NCBI RefSeq assembly: GCF_036014215.1
Contig: NZ_CP107921.1
Span: 7,313,501-7,377,500 of the forward strand
DNA length: 64,000 bases
DNA from: Streptomyces sp. NBC_00440
Lineage (GTDB): Bacteria > Actinomycetota > Actinomycetes > Streptomycetales > Streptomycetaceae
Reading direction: 5' to 3'
This document shows, piece after piece, positions 26,954 to 35,917 of the stretch. The notes beneath the pieces are model-generated. The model was not told where the DNA came from and did no database searches. It was given only the letters and a program-made list of their open reading frames with translations. The translations under genes and the position numbers were made by a program. The stretch's first letter is position 1; each line of letters opens with the position of its first letter.

Positions 26954-27032
26954 CAGTTCCTGCGGTCAGTTCCTGCGGTCAGTCCCTGCGGGGTCAGTCC
27001 CTGCGGTCAGTTCCTGCGGGTCAGTCCCTGCG
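26954..27032. repeat. Six tandem 13-15 bp repeats running into the cobF stop
   Basis: Units of the form CAGTYCCTGCGGT begin at 26954, 26967, 26980, 26995, 27008 and 27022. The last unit encodes the final codons of cobF (Leu-Arg-Arg-Asp) with its stop. The array therefore looks like repeated duplication of the gene's 3' end, each unit ending a possible extra stop. Confidence 0.8.
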
Positions 27033-27803
27033 CAGCAGATAGGTGTCCATGATCCAGCCCTTCCGGGCGCGGGCCTCCGACCGCAGTTCCCCGATGCGCC
27101 CGGCGACCTCCGACAGCCGTCCGGAGACCAGGATCTCGTCCTCGGTGCCCAGATAGGCGCCCCAGTGGATCACCGGATCCTCGTCCACGTGGTGACGGAA
27201 TGCCTGCTCGGCGTCGAGCATGACGACGACGTCGTCCACACCGTCGGGCCACCCCTCGGCGAGCCGCCGTCCGGTGGTGATCTGCACGGGCTGCCCGACC
27301 CGGTTCAGACCGGTGCGATGTCTGGCCGCCAGCGCCGACACACTGCTGATGCCGGGAATCACCTCATGGTCGAAGGCGACCGCGCCTCGCTCCAGGACCT
27401 CTTCGAGGATGGCGAGAGTGGAGTCGTACAGAGCGGGATCACCCCACACCAGGAACGCGCCGCACTCGTCATCGCCCAGGTCCTCCATGATCATGCGCTC
27501 GTAGATGCCGGCCCGGGCCCGCCGCCAGTCGTCGACGGCCGCGGCGTATCCGGAACCCCCGGCTGCGCGGTCCCGGTCGGGGTCCCGCGCCTCGACGAGC
27601 CGGTAGCCGCGGCCGTGCCCGATGTGCTCCTGGAGGATGTTGTGGCGCAGCCGGATCAGATCGGACTTCTCCGCACCCTTGTCGAGGAGGAAGAAGACAT
27701 CCATCTTGTTGAGGGCCTTCACCGCTTGAATCGTCAGATGGTCGGGGTCGCCCGCACCGATGCCGATCACATAGATCTTTCTCACCCGCCGAGTCTGACG
27801 CAT
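27021..27803 (-). CDS. cobF: Precorrin-6A synthase (deacetylating)
   Basis: 260 residues, tetrapyrrole methylase fold. 'IYVIGIGAGDPDHLTIQAVKALNKMDVFFLLDKG' is the N-terminal SAM-binding loop with the CobF-specific start; 'GHGRGYRLVEARDPDRDR' and 'FLVWGDPALYDSTLAILEEV' with 'VIPGISSVSALAARHR' complete the two-lobe pattern. It methylates precorrin-5 at C-1 and releases acetate to give precorrin-6A in aerobic cobalamin synthesis. It stands alone here. The start could be ATG 27803 or GTG 27785, the latter giving the common MRKIYVIG beginning. Confidence 0.93.
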   Translation of the reverse strand: MRQTRRVRKIYVIGIGAGDPDHLTIQAVKALNKMDVFFLLDKGAEKSDLIRLRHNILQEHIGHGRGYRLVEARDPDRDRAAGGSGYAAAVDDWRRARAGIYERMIMEDLGDDECGAFLVWGDPALYDSTLAILEEVLERGAVAFDHEVIPGISSVSALAARHRTGLNRVGQPVQITTGRRLAEGWPDGVDDVVVMLDAEQAFRHHVDEDPVIHWGAYLGTEDEILVSGRLSEVAGRIGELRSEARARKGWIMDTYLLRRD

Positions 27804-27914
27804 GTCCACCAGGTCCGGCGCCCGCCGGGGCTTATATCGGCCCCGGCCCGGCGCCCCCGGCGACGCCGCGCCCGGTCGGACGCCGACCGGCGGAGGGGCA
27901 GGGGGAAGGGCTGT

Positions 27915-28412
27915 TCAGGCGCCGGTCAGGCGTGGGGCCGACGCCCTCGCGTCGACCGGCCCCCGGAGCCCGCCCGCGAGTTGCTCCGCCCAGACGGTCA
28001 GCCCGCCGATGTCGATCCCGTACGGCATGGGCTCCGGGTACGCGGCGAGCCCGCCCGCACCCCGGAGCAGCAGCCGCGCACCGCCCGCGGTATTGCCGCG
28101 GGCGGCGTGCGTCAGCCCGACCGCCAGCTGCGCGAGACCCCGCCAGAGCGCGCGCTCCGACTCGGGCCCCGCCTTCCAGGCATCCTCGAACACCTCATGC
28201 GCATGGAAGGGCATCCCGGCGTCGAGCAGCCGCTGCGCCTCCCGCACGGTCTCCGCAGGAGCACGCGTCACCCCCTCCGGCTGCCGTTCCACGCCCTCGG
28301 CCCCGTACGGGAGCGGCCGCCCGAGCCCGTCCCGGGGCCGGGCATTGCGCGCCCGGCCATCGGCGTCGCGATCCCTCGTGGTGTCGCGCGAGCCGTCGCT
28401 CTTCTCGTTCAT
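27915..28412 (-). CDS. DUF309-domain protein
   Basis: 165 residues. A charged disordered N-terminus of about 60 residues, then 'EAQRLLDAGMPFHAHEVFEDAWKAGPESERALWRGLAQLAVGLTHAARGN', the DUF309 signature of a small helical protein with a FHAHEVFExxW motif. Biochemical role unknown. ATG 28412 was chosen because the longer frame runs back into the tRNA region. Confidence 0.85.
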   Translation of the reverse strand: MNEKSDGSRDTTRDRDADGRARNARPRDGLGRPLPYGAEGVERQPEGVTRAPAETVREAQRLLDAGMPFHAHEVFEDAWKAGPESERALWRGLAQLAVGLTHAARGNTAGGARLLLRGAGGLAAYPEPMPYGIDIGGLTVWAEQLAGGLRGPVDARASAPRLTGA

Positions 28413-28525
28413 CCGCTGATTGTCTCCCGATCGCGGTCCCCCATGGCGGAGTCGGTCCGGCGGCCGGAGTGCGGTATGGTTCTCATGCAGGTCAGGCCAG
28501 GGGAAACCCCAGGTCAGACGGGCAT

Positions 28526-28599
<74 letters not shown>

Positions 28600-28630
28600 C
28601 AGTTCGAACGTATCGAACGTCGCAGGTGAA

Positions 28631-28656
28631 GGGCCGTTTTCATAACGGCCCTTTTT
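28631..28656 (+). terminator. Intrinsic terminator after tRNA-Pro
   Basis: GGGCCGTT (28631-28638), loop TTCAT, AACGGCCC (28644-28651), then five T. A classical rho-independent terminator 31 bases after the tRNA. Confidence 0.9.
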
Positions 28657-28675
28657 CTGTTCCCGGGCCCGCTCC

Positions 28676-28767
28676 CTGGGAGCGATGGGAGGGAGCACGC
28701 TCGCTCCCAGTCCCTTTAACGAATTGCTCCCACTCGGGCCGCTGCGCACATAAGCGAGGGTGGGAGC
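28676..28767. repeat. Two long inverted repeats built on GGGAGC
   Basis: CTGGGAGCGA (28676-28685) pairs perfectly with TCGCTCCCAG (28701-28710). GCTCCCACTCG (28726-28736) pairs with CGAGGGTGGGAGC (28755-28767). Both lie between the tRNA terminator and a truncated permease gene. They could be remains of a recombination or att region, or further terminators. Confidence 0.65.
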
Positions 28768-28784
28768 GGCGTCCCCATGTAGCT

Positions 28785-29648
28785 GTGCTGTTCGGGGTGG
28801 TTCCGTGTCTGCTCGGCGGCTGGGGAGTCACACGCCGCGCCGCCAAGACACCGGAGATGCGCGCCTTCCGGGACCTCTCGGATCCGCCGGCCCGGCCGGG
28901 TGCCGCACGCAGCGTTCTCGCCCTGTGTCTCCTCGCCGGAGTGGTCGGCATGTGGATTCCAGGGCTGGGACTGGAACTCGAAGGCGGCGTCGAACAGCGG
29001 ACGGCCTTCGCTTTCGCCGGCGACCTGTTCCTCATCTGCCTGGCGCTGCTGATGGGGCCGTGGGTTCTCACGCCTCTGATGAAGCTCTGGACCGCACTCG
29101 TACCGTCGCGCAGCGTCGCCTGGCACCTTGCCCTGCATTCGTGCCGTGCACGGGCAGCTCGAAGCGTCACTACGGTGCTGCCCTTCGCGCTCTCCCTGTC
29201 GTTTGTCGGGCTCTTCATGGTGATGGGGAACGTCATGCCCGGAAGCACCGCCGGGCTGGGTGACGTCATGGTCGTTCTGGGCTGGGTCTTCGTCGTGTCC
29301 TGGGTCGGCGGCCTCGCCGTGATCGCCCTGGTCGGGCGGGAGCGCACCCGCGACTCCGCCGTCGTGACGGTCGCCGGCGCACGACCGGGCGTGGTCACCC
29401 GGTCAACGATCTATGAGGGAGCCATCTACGCCGGGACGGCAATCCTCTTCGGCGCGATCTCCATCGCCGTCACGAGTGCCACCATCGCCGCGGGAGCCAG
29501 GATCAGTATCGCCCGCGTTCTGAACGGTCTCCCGTGGGAAACGCTCGGCGCACTCGCCGCTGTGACCCTCCTGACCACCTGCCTCGCCCTGGCCCTCCAG
29601 GCTGCCCGCACATCACGCACGGTCGCTGCCCGGGCCCTGCGTTCGTAA
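28785..29648 (+). pseudogene. 5'-truncated FtsX-type ABC transporter permease
   Basis: The frame encodes about 287 residues matching the C-terminal half of a large FtsX/MacB-type permease. It begins in mid-protein ('LFGVVPCLLGGWGVTRRAAKTPEMRAFRDL'), then a helix pair, 'PSRSVAWHLALHSCRARAARSVTTVLPFALSLSFV', and the last membrane helices ending 'ALALQAARTSRTVAARALRS'. Intact members run to about 800 residues and come with an ATPase gene; neither the first half nor an ATPase is present. GTG 28785 is a nominal left limit. The break lies about 185 bases past the tRNA-Pro, consistent with a deletion or insertion at the tRNA. Confidence 0.75.
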
Positions 29649-29784
29649 CTCCGGCATGACCACTCGCGTCACCGCCGCGCAACAAGATGAGGATCAACCC
29701 CAAATGTTCTCCAGGATCACTGGCTTCGTGCGCCGTCATACCCTGTCGGACCGCCAAGGCGTCGCCTTGCAGGAGCGCACTCTC

Positions 29785-31437
29785 ATGAACGGCGCACACG
29801 CCGTCAAGCTGAAGGGACGACGCCGACGGTCCCGCACCGTAGCCGTCGTCGCCGCCTCGACGGTCGCTGCGCTCACCGCTTCCGCGTGCCACACCGTCAC
29901 AACCGGCAAGCATCCTTCGGCTCCAGGATCATCGAGCGCTGCTGGGGTGAGCGCAGAGCTGCAGAAACTCATGCGAGGTGCCCCATGGTCCTCGGGACAG
30001 TGGGGTCTTCAGGTCACCGACCTGAAATCCGGAAAGGTCGTGCAGTCCAAGAACGCCACGTCCAAGTTCGTGACAGGCTCGACCGCCAAGACCTTCGCCG
30101 TCGGCGCCGCGCTCGACACACTCGGGAGCAGCCATCGGTTCCGCACCCCCCTTGTTCGCTCCGGTTCGGTATCGCACGACGGCCGCCTCTCCGGAAACCT
30201 CATCATGGTGGGAAGCGGCGATCTGACACTCGGCGGGCGGACCAACGCGCTCGGAAAGGTCGACATCCCGGATTTCGACCACACCGATGCAAATGCCGTG
30301 CCTGGTATGGCCACCCTCACGCGTGAAGACCCCCTCGCCGGCATCAATGACCTCGCCCGACAGGTCGCGGCGAGCGGCATCCGGCACATCGACGGAGACG
30401 TGGTCATCGACGACCGCCTCTGGGCCCCTGTGACGATCGGAGGCACACCCATCACGCCAACAGTCGTCAACGACAACCTCATTGACCTGCTGATCACCCC
30501 CGCAGCACCCGGCCGGCAGGCAACCGTCGACTGGCGCCCCAAGACCGCCGCGTTCACCGTCGACTCGCGCGTCACCACGACTCCCGCCGGGACGAAGCCG
30601 GCCGTGAAGACCGACTCTCCCGCTGCCGGACGCATCCGGATAGGGGGTTCCGTGCCGGCGGACGCCGCCGCGCCCTTCATCGCGACGTACCAAGTGCCCG
30701 ACCCGGCCGCGTTCGCCCGCACGGTACTCATCGAAGCACTCGCCAAGCATGGCGTCTCCGTCGCCTCTCCAACCCTGGGGGACAATCCCAGCAGCAAACT
30801 CCCGCCGGTGCAGAAGGTCAAAAGGCTGCCCGTCTCCGCAAGCTACACGTCACCCCCCTTCAAGGAATACGCAAAACTGATCAACAAGGTCAGTCACAAC
30901 CTCGGCGCCAACCTTCTGCCGCCCCTGATGGCCGTCCACAACGGCAAGCACACCTACGCCGACGGCATGAAGACCGAACGAGAATTTCTTACGCGTGCCG
31001 GCATCGACCGTGATTCCTTCGATCTCGTGGACGCCCAGGGCCTCACCCGTGACAGGGCCACACCGGCCGCCCAGACACAACTACTGCGGAATCTCTCCGG
31101 GAAGAACTACTTCGGCGTCTTGCACGACTCCATGCCGACCATGGGCGTAGACGGCTCGCTGGCCGGCGTCATCAAGCCCACCGACCCGGCCGCAGGCCAC
31201 ATCCGAGCCAAGACCGGCACCCTGATCGGTGCCGTCAACGGGAAGTTGGCCCTGACCACCAAGGCACTCGCCGGATATGTCGATGCGGAGAACGGCCGCC
31301 GCTACGCCTTCGCCATCTACGTCAATGACATCCCCGCACCGGGTAACACCGTGAACGGTGCCATCGACCTGGCACTCAAAGCCAACAAGCAGTTGGGCGC
31401 CATGGCCGCAAGCATCTACCGGAACCCCAATCCCTGA
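29785..31437 (+). CDS. PBP4-type D-alanyl-D-alanine carboxypeptidase/endopeptidase lipoprotein (S13)
   Basis: 550 residues. ATG 29785 is chosen because AGGAG lies 9 bases before it. The N-terminus 'LKGRRRRSRTVAVVAASTVAALTASAC' reads as a lipoprotein signal with Cys35. The penicillin-recognising motifs of peptidase family S13 are present: SxxK as S99-T-A-K102, SxN in 'KVSHNLGANL', and KTG in 'IRAKTGTLIG', with 'GSGDLTLGG' typical of PBP4/DacB. It should cleave D-Ala-D-Ala ends or cross-links of peptidoglycan outside the cell. More AAA/AAC-type codons than its neighbours suggest a different origin. It lies near the D-peptide genes but on the opposite strand. Confidence 0.88.
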   Translation: MNGAHAVKLKGRRRRSRTVAVVAASTVAALTASACHTVTTGKHPSAPGSSSAAGVSAELQKLMRGAPWSSGQWGLQVTDLKSGKVVQSKNATSKFVTGSTAKTFAVGAALDTLGSSHRFRTPLVRSGSVSHDGRLSGNLIMVGSGDLTLGGRTNALGKVDIPDFDHTDANAVPGMATLTREDPLAGINDLARQVAASGIRHIDGDVVIDDRLWAPVTIGGTPITPTVVNDNLIDLLITPAAPGRQATVDWRPKTAAFTVDSRVTTTPAGTKPAVKTDSPAAGRIRIGGSVPADAAAPFIATYQVPDPAAFARTVLIEALAKHGVSVASPTLGDNPSSKLPPVQKVKRLPVSASYTSPPFKEYAKLINKVSHNLGANLLPPLMAVHNGKHTYADGMKTEREFLTRAGIDRDSFDLVDAQGLTRDRATPAAQTQLLRNLSGKNYFGVLHDSMPTMGVDGSLAGVIKPTDPAAGHIRAKTGTLIGAVNGKLALTTKALAGYVDAENGRRYAFAIYVNDIPAPGNTVNGAIDLALKANKQLGAMAASIYRNPNP

Positions 31438-31463
31438 GAAGCACGACCCCACTCAAGTGGACA

Positions 31464-31520
31464 ACGCGGCTCCATCGGCAGGGACGTTGTGGTCGACTAC
31501 CTGTCTCAACGGAGCCGCGT
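31464..31520. repeat. 10-bp inverted repeat after the D,D-peptidase gene
   Basis: ACGCGGCTCC (31464-31473) and GGAGCCGCGT (31511-31520) are perfect complements 37 bases apart. Possibly a terminator with a long loop or a mobile-element scar; the region 31438-31600 has no gene I recognise. Confidence 0.5.
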
Positions 31521-31600
31521 CGCTCATGTTCTGGACCTGACAGATACGTGCTACGAGCCCTTGTGCCCCGGGCGGAAACGCTGACTGTCCGGCCTTTGGG

Positions 31601-31745
31601 TTACCTCATCCGCTTCTCGGCCTCGCAGGAGGGACTCGGTGAGCCCCTGCCAGTGGGCGGTCACGAGTTCCGCCAGCCGGTCCGGATCGCCCTCGCTCGC
31701 GGCCTGAACGATGTCCCGGTGTGTGGCGATGTCATTGGCGACACC
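31601..31745 (-). pseudogene. Remnant of a GntR/FCD-family regulator (C-terminus only)
   Basis: Reading leftward, 'ANDIATHRDIVQAASEGDPDRLAELVTAHWQGLTESLLR' is the last helix pair of an FCD ligand-binding domain. The expected ending (Glu-Ala-Glu-Lys-Arg-Met-Arg then TAA at 31601-31603) is in the next frame, one base off at about 31624. So the piece is both truncated and frameshifted. The N-terminal DNA-binding part is absent; to the right the sequence switches to a PucR fragment on the other strand. Confidence 0.6.
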
Positions 31746-32453
31746 GTGATGGCCATGGCCGTTTCCGGGATGACCGCGGCCTCCGCTGCGGGCGCACCGA
31801 TGAGCCGCCAACTGTTGGAGCGGACTGCCGACGCGCTCTCGTTCCATCTCTCGGTCGTGACCCCGGGATCCGTGGCGGCTCTGGTCGGAGACGTGTGCTA
31901 CGCGATCGTCCCGAGTCCCGCACAGGGCGCCAACGCCGACGATCTGCCCGAGAAGGCACAGTCGGCTGCGCGGGACTTCCTGCAGCGGGCCTCGGACGGG
32001 CTGACCGGTGTGGTTCTCGGCATCGGTCGTGCCGTCGATTCGGCCGGCCCCGCTGACCTGGCCCGATCCCGGCACGACGCTGACCGGACGCTGCGAGTGC
32101 TCCGCCAGCGGCCCGGGAGACGTGTCGCCCGGTACTCCGAAGTCCAGGTCGACGCACTGCTGTTGGAACTCGGGGATCTGCTGCGCAGCGAGGGCGGCCT
32201 TCCCGACGGACCGATCGAGCGTCTGCGCACCTACGACCGGGGAAACGGCACCGCCCTGGTCGAGACTCCGACCGCCCGGCTGGACAGTCTCGGAAATGTT
32301 CTGGGCGCCTCCGCCTCGCTCGACGTGCATCCGAACACCTTCCGATACCGGCTGCGGCGGGCCGCGGAGATCGCCGGGACGGACCTTGACGACACCGGGA
32401 AACGCTTCGCCGCGATGCTCGAACTCCGCGTCATGCGAGCGGACCCTCCATGA
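31746..32453 (+). pseudogene. 5'-truncated PucR-family regulator
   Basis: The frame from about 31746 encodes 235 residues equal to the last 40% of a PucR regulator: 'ALVGDVCYAIVPSP', 'SRHDADRTLRVLRQRPGRRVARYSEVQVDALLLEL' and the C-terminal helix-turn-helix 'SLDVHPNTFRYRLRRAAEIAGTDLDDTGKRFAAMLEL'. It aligns throughout with the intact PucR gene at 46241-47896, so it is a diverged paralogue cut at its 5' end. GTG 31746 or ATG 31749 could start a short protein carrying only the HTH region, but the sensor half is missing. It is convergent with the S9-S12 fusion gene, about 110 bases away. Confidence 0.75.
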
Positions 32454-32560
32454 GTTCACCTCCTCCCAGGGCGTCCGCGCGGGCCCGCCCGACCAGTCGA
32501 CAGGACGGCTGGTCGAGCGGGCCCTTCCACATCGCAGCCGCAGACGCCGGCCGTGAACGG

Positions 32561-35500
32561 TCAGGCCACCTTCGGGGCCGCCCGCACCCCGTAGTGCACG
32601 TACGGCTCGCCGGTGGGCAGCGTGTAGAACGTGACCGGGGTCCAGGTCCGTGATTCCGGCGCGAGGAACGCGAACAGGCTGTCGGAGACCGGTACCAGGT
32701 CGTACTCCTGCGTCGGATCCGGCGCGAGTTCGGCCAGGGGACCGGTGAGGGTCTGGCGCAGGCGCAGCCCTTCCCCGGTCAGCAGAACCTCGGCGCGCAC
32801 CCCGGCCCGCTCGTACACACCGGCGTGCCGCCGCGCGTCCACGGCGGGAGGTTCGGCGGCCGGCTCGAGTGGACGCGACATGGCCACCCCGGCCAGCTCC
32901 GAGAAGATCTCCCGGTACAGCTCCTCGTACAGGTCGCGTGGACTGCCGCCGTTGGTGAGCAGCACCACCGCGAGTCCTTGCTCGGGGAGCAGCCTCAGGA
33001 ACGCCGCCTGGCCGATCGTGCTGCCGTCGTGGCCGATGACCTGGTGCCCGTCCCAGTCGAAACGTATCCAGCCCAGGCCCCAGGAGTCGCCGATGCTGTG
33101 CGGATCGGGCAGGTTCGTCTGCCTGTCGGCCATCGCGTCCACCGACGCCCGCGCGAGCAGGCGCTCGCCGTTGGGTGCCAGCCCGCCGGTCAGGTGCAGC
33201 CGGGCGAACGCCAGGACGTCCGCGGTCGCCGCGCCGACCAGACCGGCGGGACCGACCGAGCGCGGCAGCCCCCAGACCGGCGCGGACGTCGGCTCGCCGC
33301 CGCCGGGCGAGACATGGCCGACCGCCGCGCGGAACAGCAGCGCTTCCTCCGGCAGCGTGATCGTGTGGCTCAGGCCGAGCGGGGTGAACAGCCGCTCGCG
33401 CATCGCGAGGTCCCAGGTCTTGCCGGTCAGCTTCTCGATGACCCGGCCGGCGAGGACGAATCCCGAGTTGCAGTAGGAGAAGGTCGCCGCGAGCGGGTGG
33501 TTCTGTCCGACGCCCGCGAGCTGGTCGACGTAGCGCTCCAGGCAGTCGTCGCCACGGCCGGTGTCGGTGAACACGTCGCCGTCGATGCCGCTGGTGTGGG
33601 TCAGCAGATGGCGCATGGTCACCTGCCTCGACACGTCCGGATCGGCCAGTCGCAGCTCGGGCAGGACGTCCGCGATCGGCGCGTCGAGGTGGAGCAGCCC
33701 CTCGTCGACCAGTTGCATCACGACGGTCGTCGTCCACACCTTGGTGATCGAGCCGATCTGGAACAGCGAGTCGTCGGTGACGTCGACGCCGGTGTTCTTG
33801 CTCAGGACGCCGTGGCTCGCCTGCACCAGATCGTCGGCGCCGTCGCCGCCGATGCGCAGGATGCCGAGCGCCGCTCCGGGTACCCGATGTGCGCAAGCCA
33901 GTTCGCTCAGCCGCCGCTGCCAGTGCGCGGCGTCGATCGGCACCCGCGCCGCGCTTCCCTTGGGCCTTGCATGCCGCTCCACCCAGTCGACGACGCGTCG
34001 GTTGAAGTCGGCCCGGTGCGACGGCCTGCCGGCGAGGATGAACAGGTGCGAGCTGCCGGGGTACAGCACCAGCCGGGCCGGAACGCCCCGCTCACGCAGC
34101 GCGGTGAACCACTGTTCCGCCTGCCCCACGGGACAGCGCACGTCATCGGCACCTTGGACGATGAGCGTCGGTACCTGGACCTGGTCGACGTGGGTGAGCG
34201 GCGACTGCTGCGGGTACGCCTGTTCCTCGGCCCACGGGGTGCCGCCCAGTTCGCGCACGCCCATGTGGTGGCCTGCGTCCGAGGTGCCGGCCATGCTGGT
34301 CAGATCGCTGACCACCCCGCCCGCGACCGCAGCCGCGAACCGGTTGTCGCGGCTCGTCAGGTAGCAGGTCATGAAGCCGCCGTAGCTGTAACCGGACACG
34401 GCAAGCCGGTCGGCGTCGGCGACACCCTCGGCGACGAGGTGGTCCAGTGGTTCGAGGAAGTCCGGCGCGTCCGCCTGCCCCCACGCGCCGAGCGCCGCGG
34501 TGAGGAACTTCTCGCCGTAGCCGTCGCTGCCGCGTGGGTTGAGCATCAGCACCGCCCAGCCGCGCGCGGCCAGCACCTGGTGGTAGAGGTGGGTGGCGTC
34601 GGCTGTGCCGTTCCATGCGTTGTGCGGGCCGCCGTGGATGTCCAGCAGCAGAGGCGAAGGGCCGGTACGGGCCGGGTCACGGACCAGCCAGCCATGGACC
34701 ACGGTGCCGTCGGAGATCGTGAACTCCCGCTCCTCACGGGCGAACAGCTCCACGTCGGCGACGCTCTCGCCATGGTGTGTGCGCGCCTCGACCGTCCCGT
34801 CGGCGGGGTCGACCGTCGCGATCTCGCCGAACGAGGACGGCGTGGCGAGGAGGATCGCCACGGTGTCGCCCGCGACGGCCAGGTCGCCGACGGTGTTCCC
34901 CGCGCCCCCGACGACTGGTCGCGGCGCGCCGCCGTCGAGACCGACCGAGTAGAGGTGGGTGCAGCCGCGCTCCCGCACGCAGAACAGCACGCGGCCGTCC
35001 GCTGTCGGGCACGGCGCCGCGCCGGGATAGCCGGGGCCGCCCGGCATCACGTTCCGGTCGAGGGCAGCCGTCAGGTCGATGGTGTCGCCGCCGTCCAGCG
35101 GCACCAGCAGTAGTTTGGTGTTCCCGATCTCGGTGTCCCCCCGCCCGACGACCAGCAGCGCCCGACCGTCAGGGGTCCAGGTGACCGTGGCTGCCGTGCC
35201 GTCGCCGGAGCCCGTCGCCTGCGGTTCGGCGGCGCGCCCGCTCAGGTCGAGGACGTAGGCGGCGGACCGCAGCGTGAGGTCGGCGTCGGGCTCGCGGGCG
35301 CCGGGGAACGCCAGCCGGGTGCCATCGGGGGACCAGGCGGGATCGCCCGCGTTCCAGTCCCCCGATGTGACCTGCCGGATCTCCCGAGTGCCTACGTCGA
35401 GGACGTGCACGTGCCTGCGCAGGGTCCGTACCAGACCTGTGCCGTCGGCCTTGAAGTCCAGCCGGTCCGTCACGACCGGGGCATTCGCCCGGCGTGCGCG

Positions 35501-35917
35501 TGCGGTTGCGTCCTCGCCGCCCGGCGCGGCGAGGTCGACCGGCACCGCGAAGGCGACCTTGTTGCCGTCCGGGCTCCAGACCGGCGCGCCGGCGCCCAGC
35601 GGGAGTTCTGTCACCTGCTCGGCCTCGCCCCCGGCGGCGGGCAGGAACCACAGTTGCGGGGCCGAGTCCCGGGCACGCAGGAACGCGATACGCGTGCCGT
35701 CGGGCGACCATGTCGGTGCTGTGTCGGTCGTGCCCCGGGTGAGCTGCCGTGCCTCGCCGCCCGCGGCGGCGACCTGCCAGAGCGCCCGCACGTCCCGGTC
35801 GCCGTCACGGTCGGCGGCGCGCAGCACGTACACGATCCGGTTTCCGTCCGGCGAAACACTCGGCTGCTCGGGGACTGTCAACTCGTACAGATCATCAATG
35901 CCAAGGCGTCGGGTCAT
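32561..35917 (-). CDS. Fusion of an S9 acylaminoacyl-peptidase and an S12 penicillin-recognising hydrolase
   Basis: 1118 residues. Residues 1-about 380 are a PD40-type beta-propeller ('VSPDGNRIVYVL', 'WSPDGTRIAFLR' repeats). Then comes an alpha/beta hydrolase with catalytic Ser in 'VSGYSYGGFMTC', Asp in 'QGADDVRCPVGQAEQWF' and His in 'GSSHLFILAG' (S9C). From about residue 665 a second enzyme begins: an S12/class C-type domain with SxxK 'GSITKVW', YxN 'FSYCNSGF' and 'GHDGSTIGQ'. The C-terminal domain is close to the separate S12 protein encoded at 42314-43705. No signal peptide, so cytosolic. It is last in a coupled operon with a peptide importer (ATGA overlap), suggesting stepwise cleavage of imported peptides or acyl-amino acids. 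Confidence 0.85.
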   Translation of the reverse strand: MTRRLGIDDLYELTVPEQPSVSPDGNRIVYVLRAADRDGDRDVRALWQVAAAGGEARQLTRGTTDTAPTWSPDGTRIAFLRARDSAPQLWFLPAAGGEAEQVTELPLGAGAPVWSPDGNKVAFAVPVDLAAPGGEDATARARRANAPVVTDRLDFKADGTGLVRTLRRHVHVLDVGTREIRQVTSGDWNAGDPAWSPDGTRLAFPGAREPDADLTLRSAAYVLDLSGRAAEPQATGSGDGTAATVTWTPDGRALLVVGRGDTEIGNTKLLLVPLDGGDTIDLTAALDRNVMPGGPGYPGAAPCPTADGRVLFCVRERGCTHLYSVGLDGGAPRPVVGGAGNTVGDLAVAGDTVAILLATPSSFGEIATVDPADGTVEARTHHGESVADVELFAREEREFTISDGTVVHGWLVRDPARTGPSPLLLDIHGGPHNAWNGTADATHLYHQVLAARGWAVLMLNPRGSDGYGEKFLTAALGAWGQADAPDFLEPLDHLVAEGVADADRLAVSGYSYGGFMTCYLTSRDNRFAAAVAGGVVSDLTSMAGTSDAGHHMGVRELGGTPWAEEQAYPQQSPLTHVDQVQVPTLIVQGADDVRCPVGQAEQWFTALRERGVPARLVLYPGSSHLFILAGRPSHRADFNRRVVDWVERHARPKGSAARVPIDAAHWQRRLSELACAHRVPGAALGILRIGGDGADDLVQASHGVLSKNTGVDVTDDSLFQIGSITKVWTTTVVMQLVDEGLLHLDAPIADVLPELRLADPDVSRQVTMRHLLTHTSGIDGDVFTDTGRGDDCLERYVDQLAGVGQNHPLAATFSYCNSGFVLAGRVIEKLTGKTWDLAMRERLFTPLGLSHTITLPEEALLFRAAVGHVSPGGGEPTSAPVWGLPRSVGPAGLVGAATADVLAFARLHLTGGLAPNGERLLARASVDAMADRQTNLPDPHSIGDSWGLGWIRFDWDGHQVIGHDGSTIGQAAFLRLLPEQGLAVVLLTNGGSPRDLYEELYREIFSELAGVAMSRPLEPAAEPPAVDARRHAGVYERAGVRAEVLLTGEGLRLRQTLTGPLAELAPDPTQEYDLVPVSDSLFAFLAPESRTWTPVTFYTLPTGEPYVHYGVRAAPKVA

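Noticed and set aside
26954..27032. Possible CRISPR array
   Set aside because: Units are only 13-15 bp, directly adjacent without spacers, and derive from the cobF end; no cas genes.
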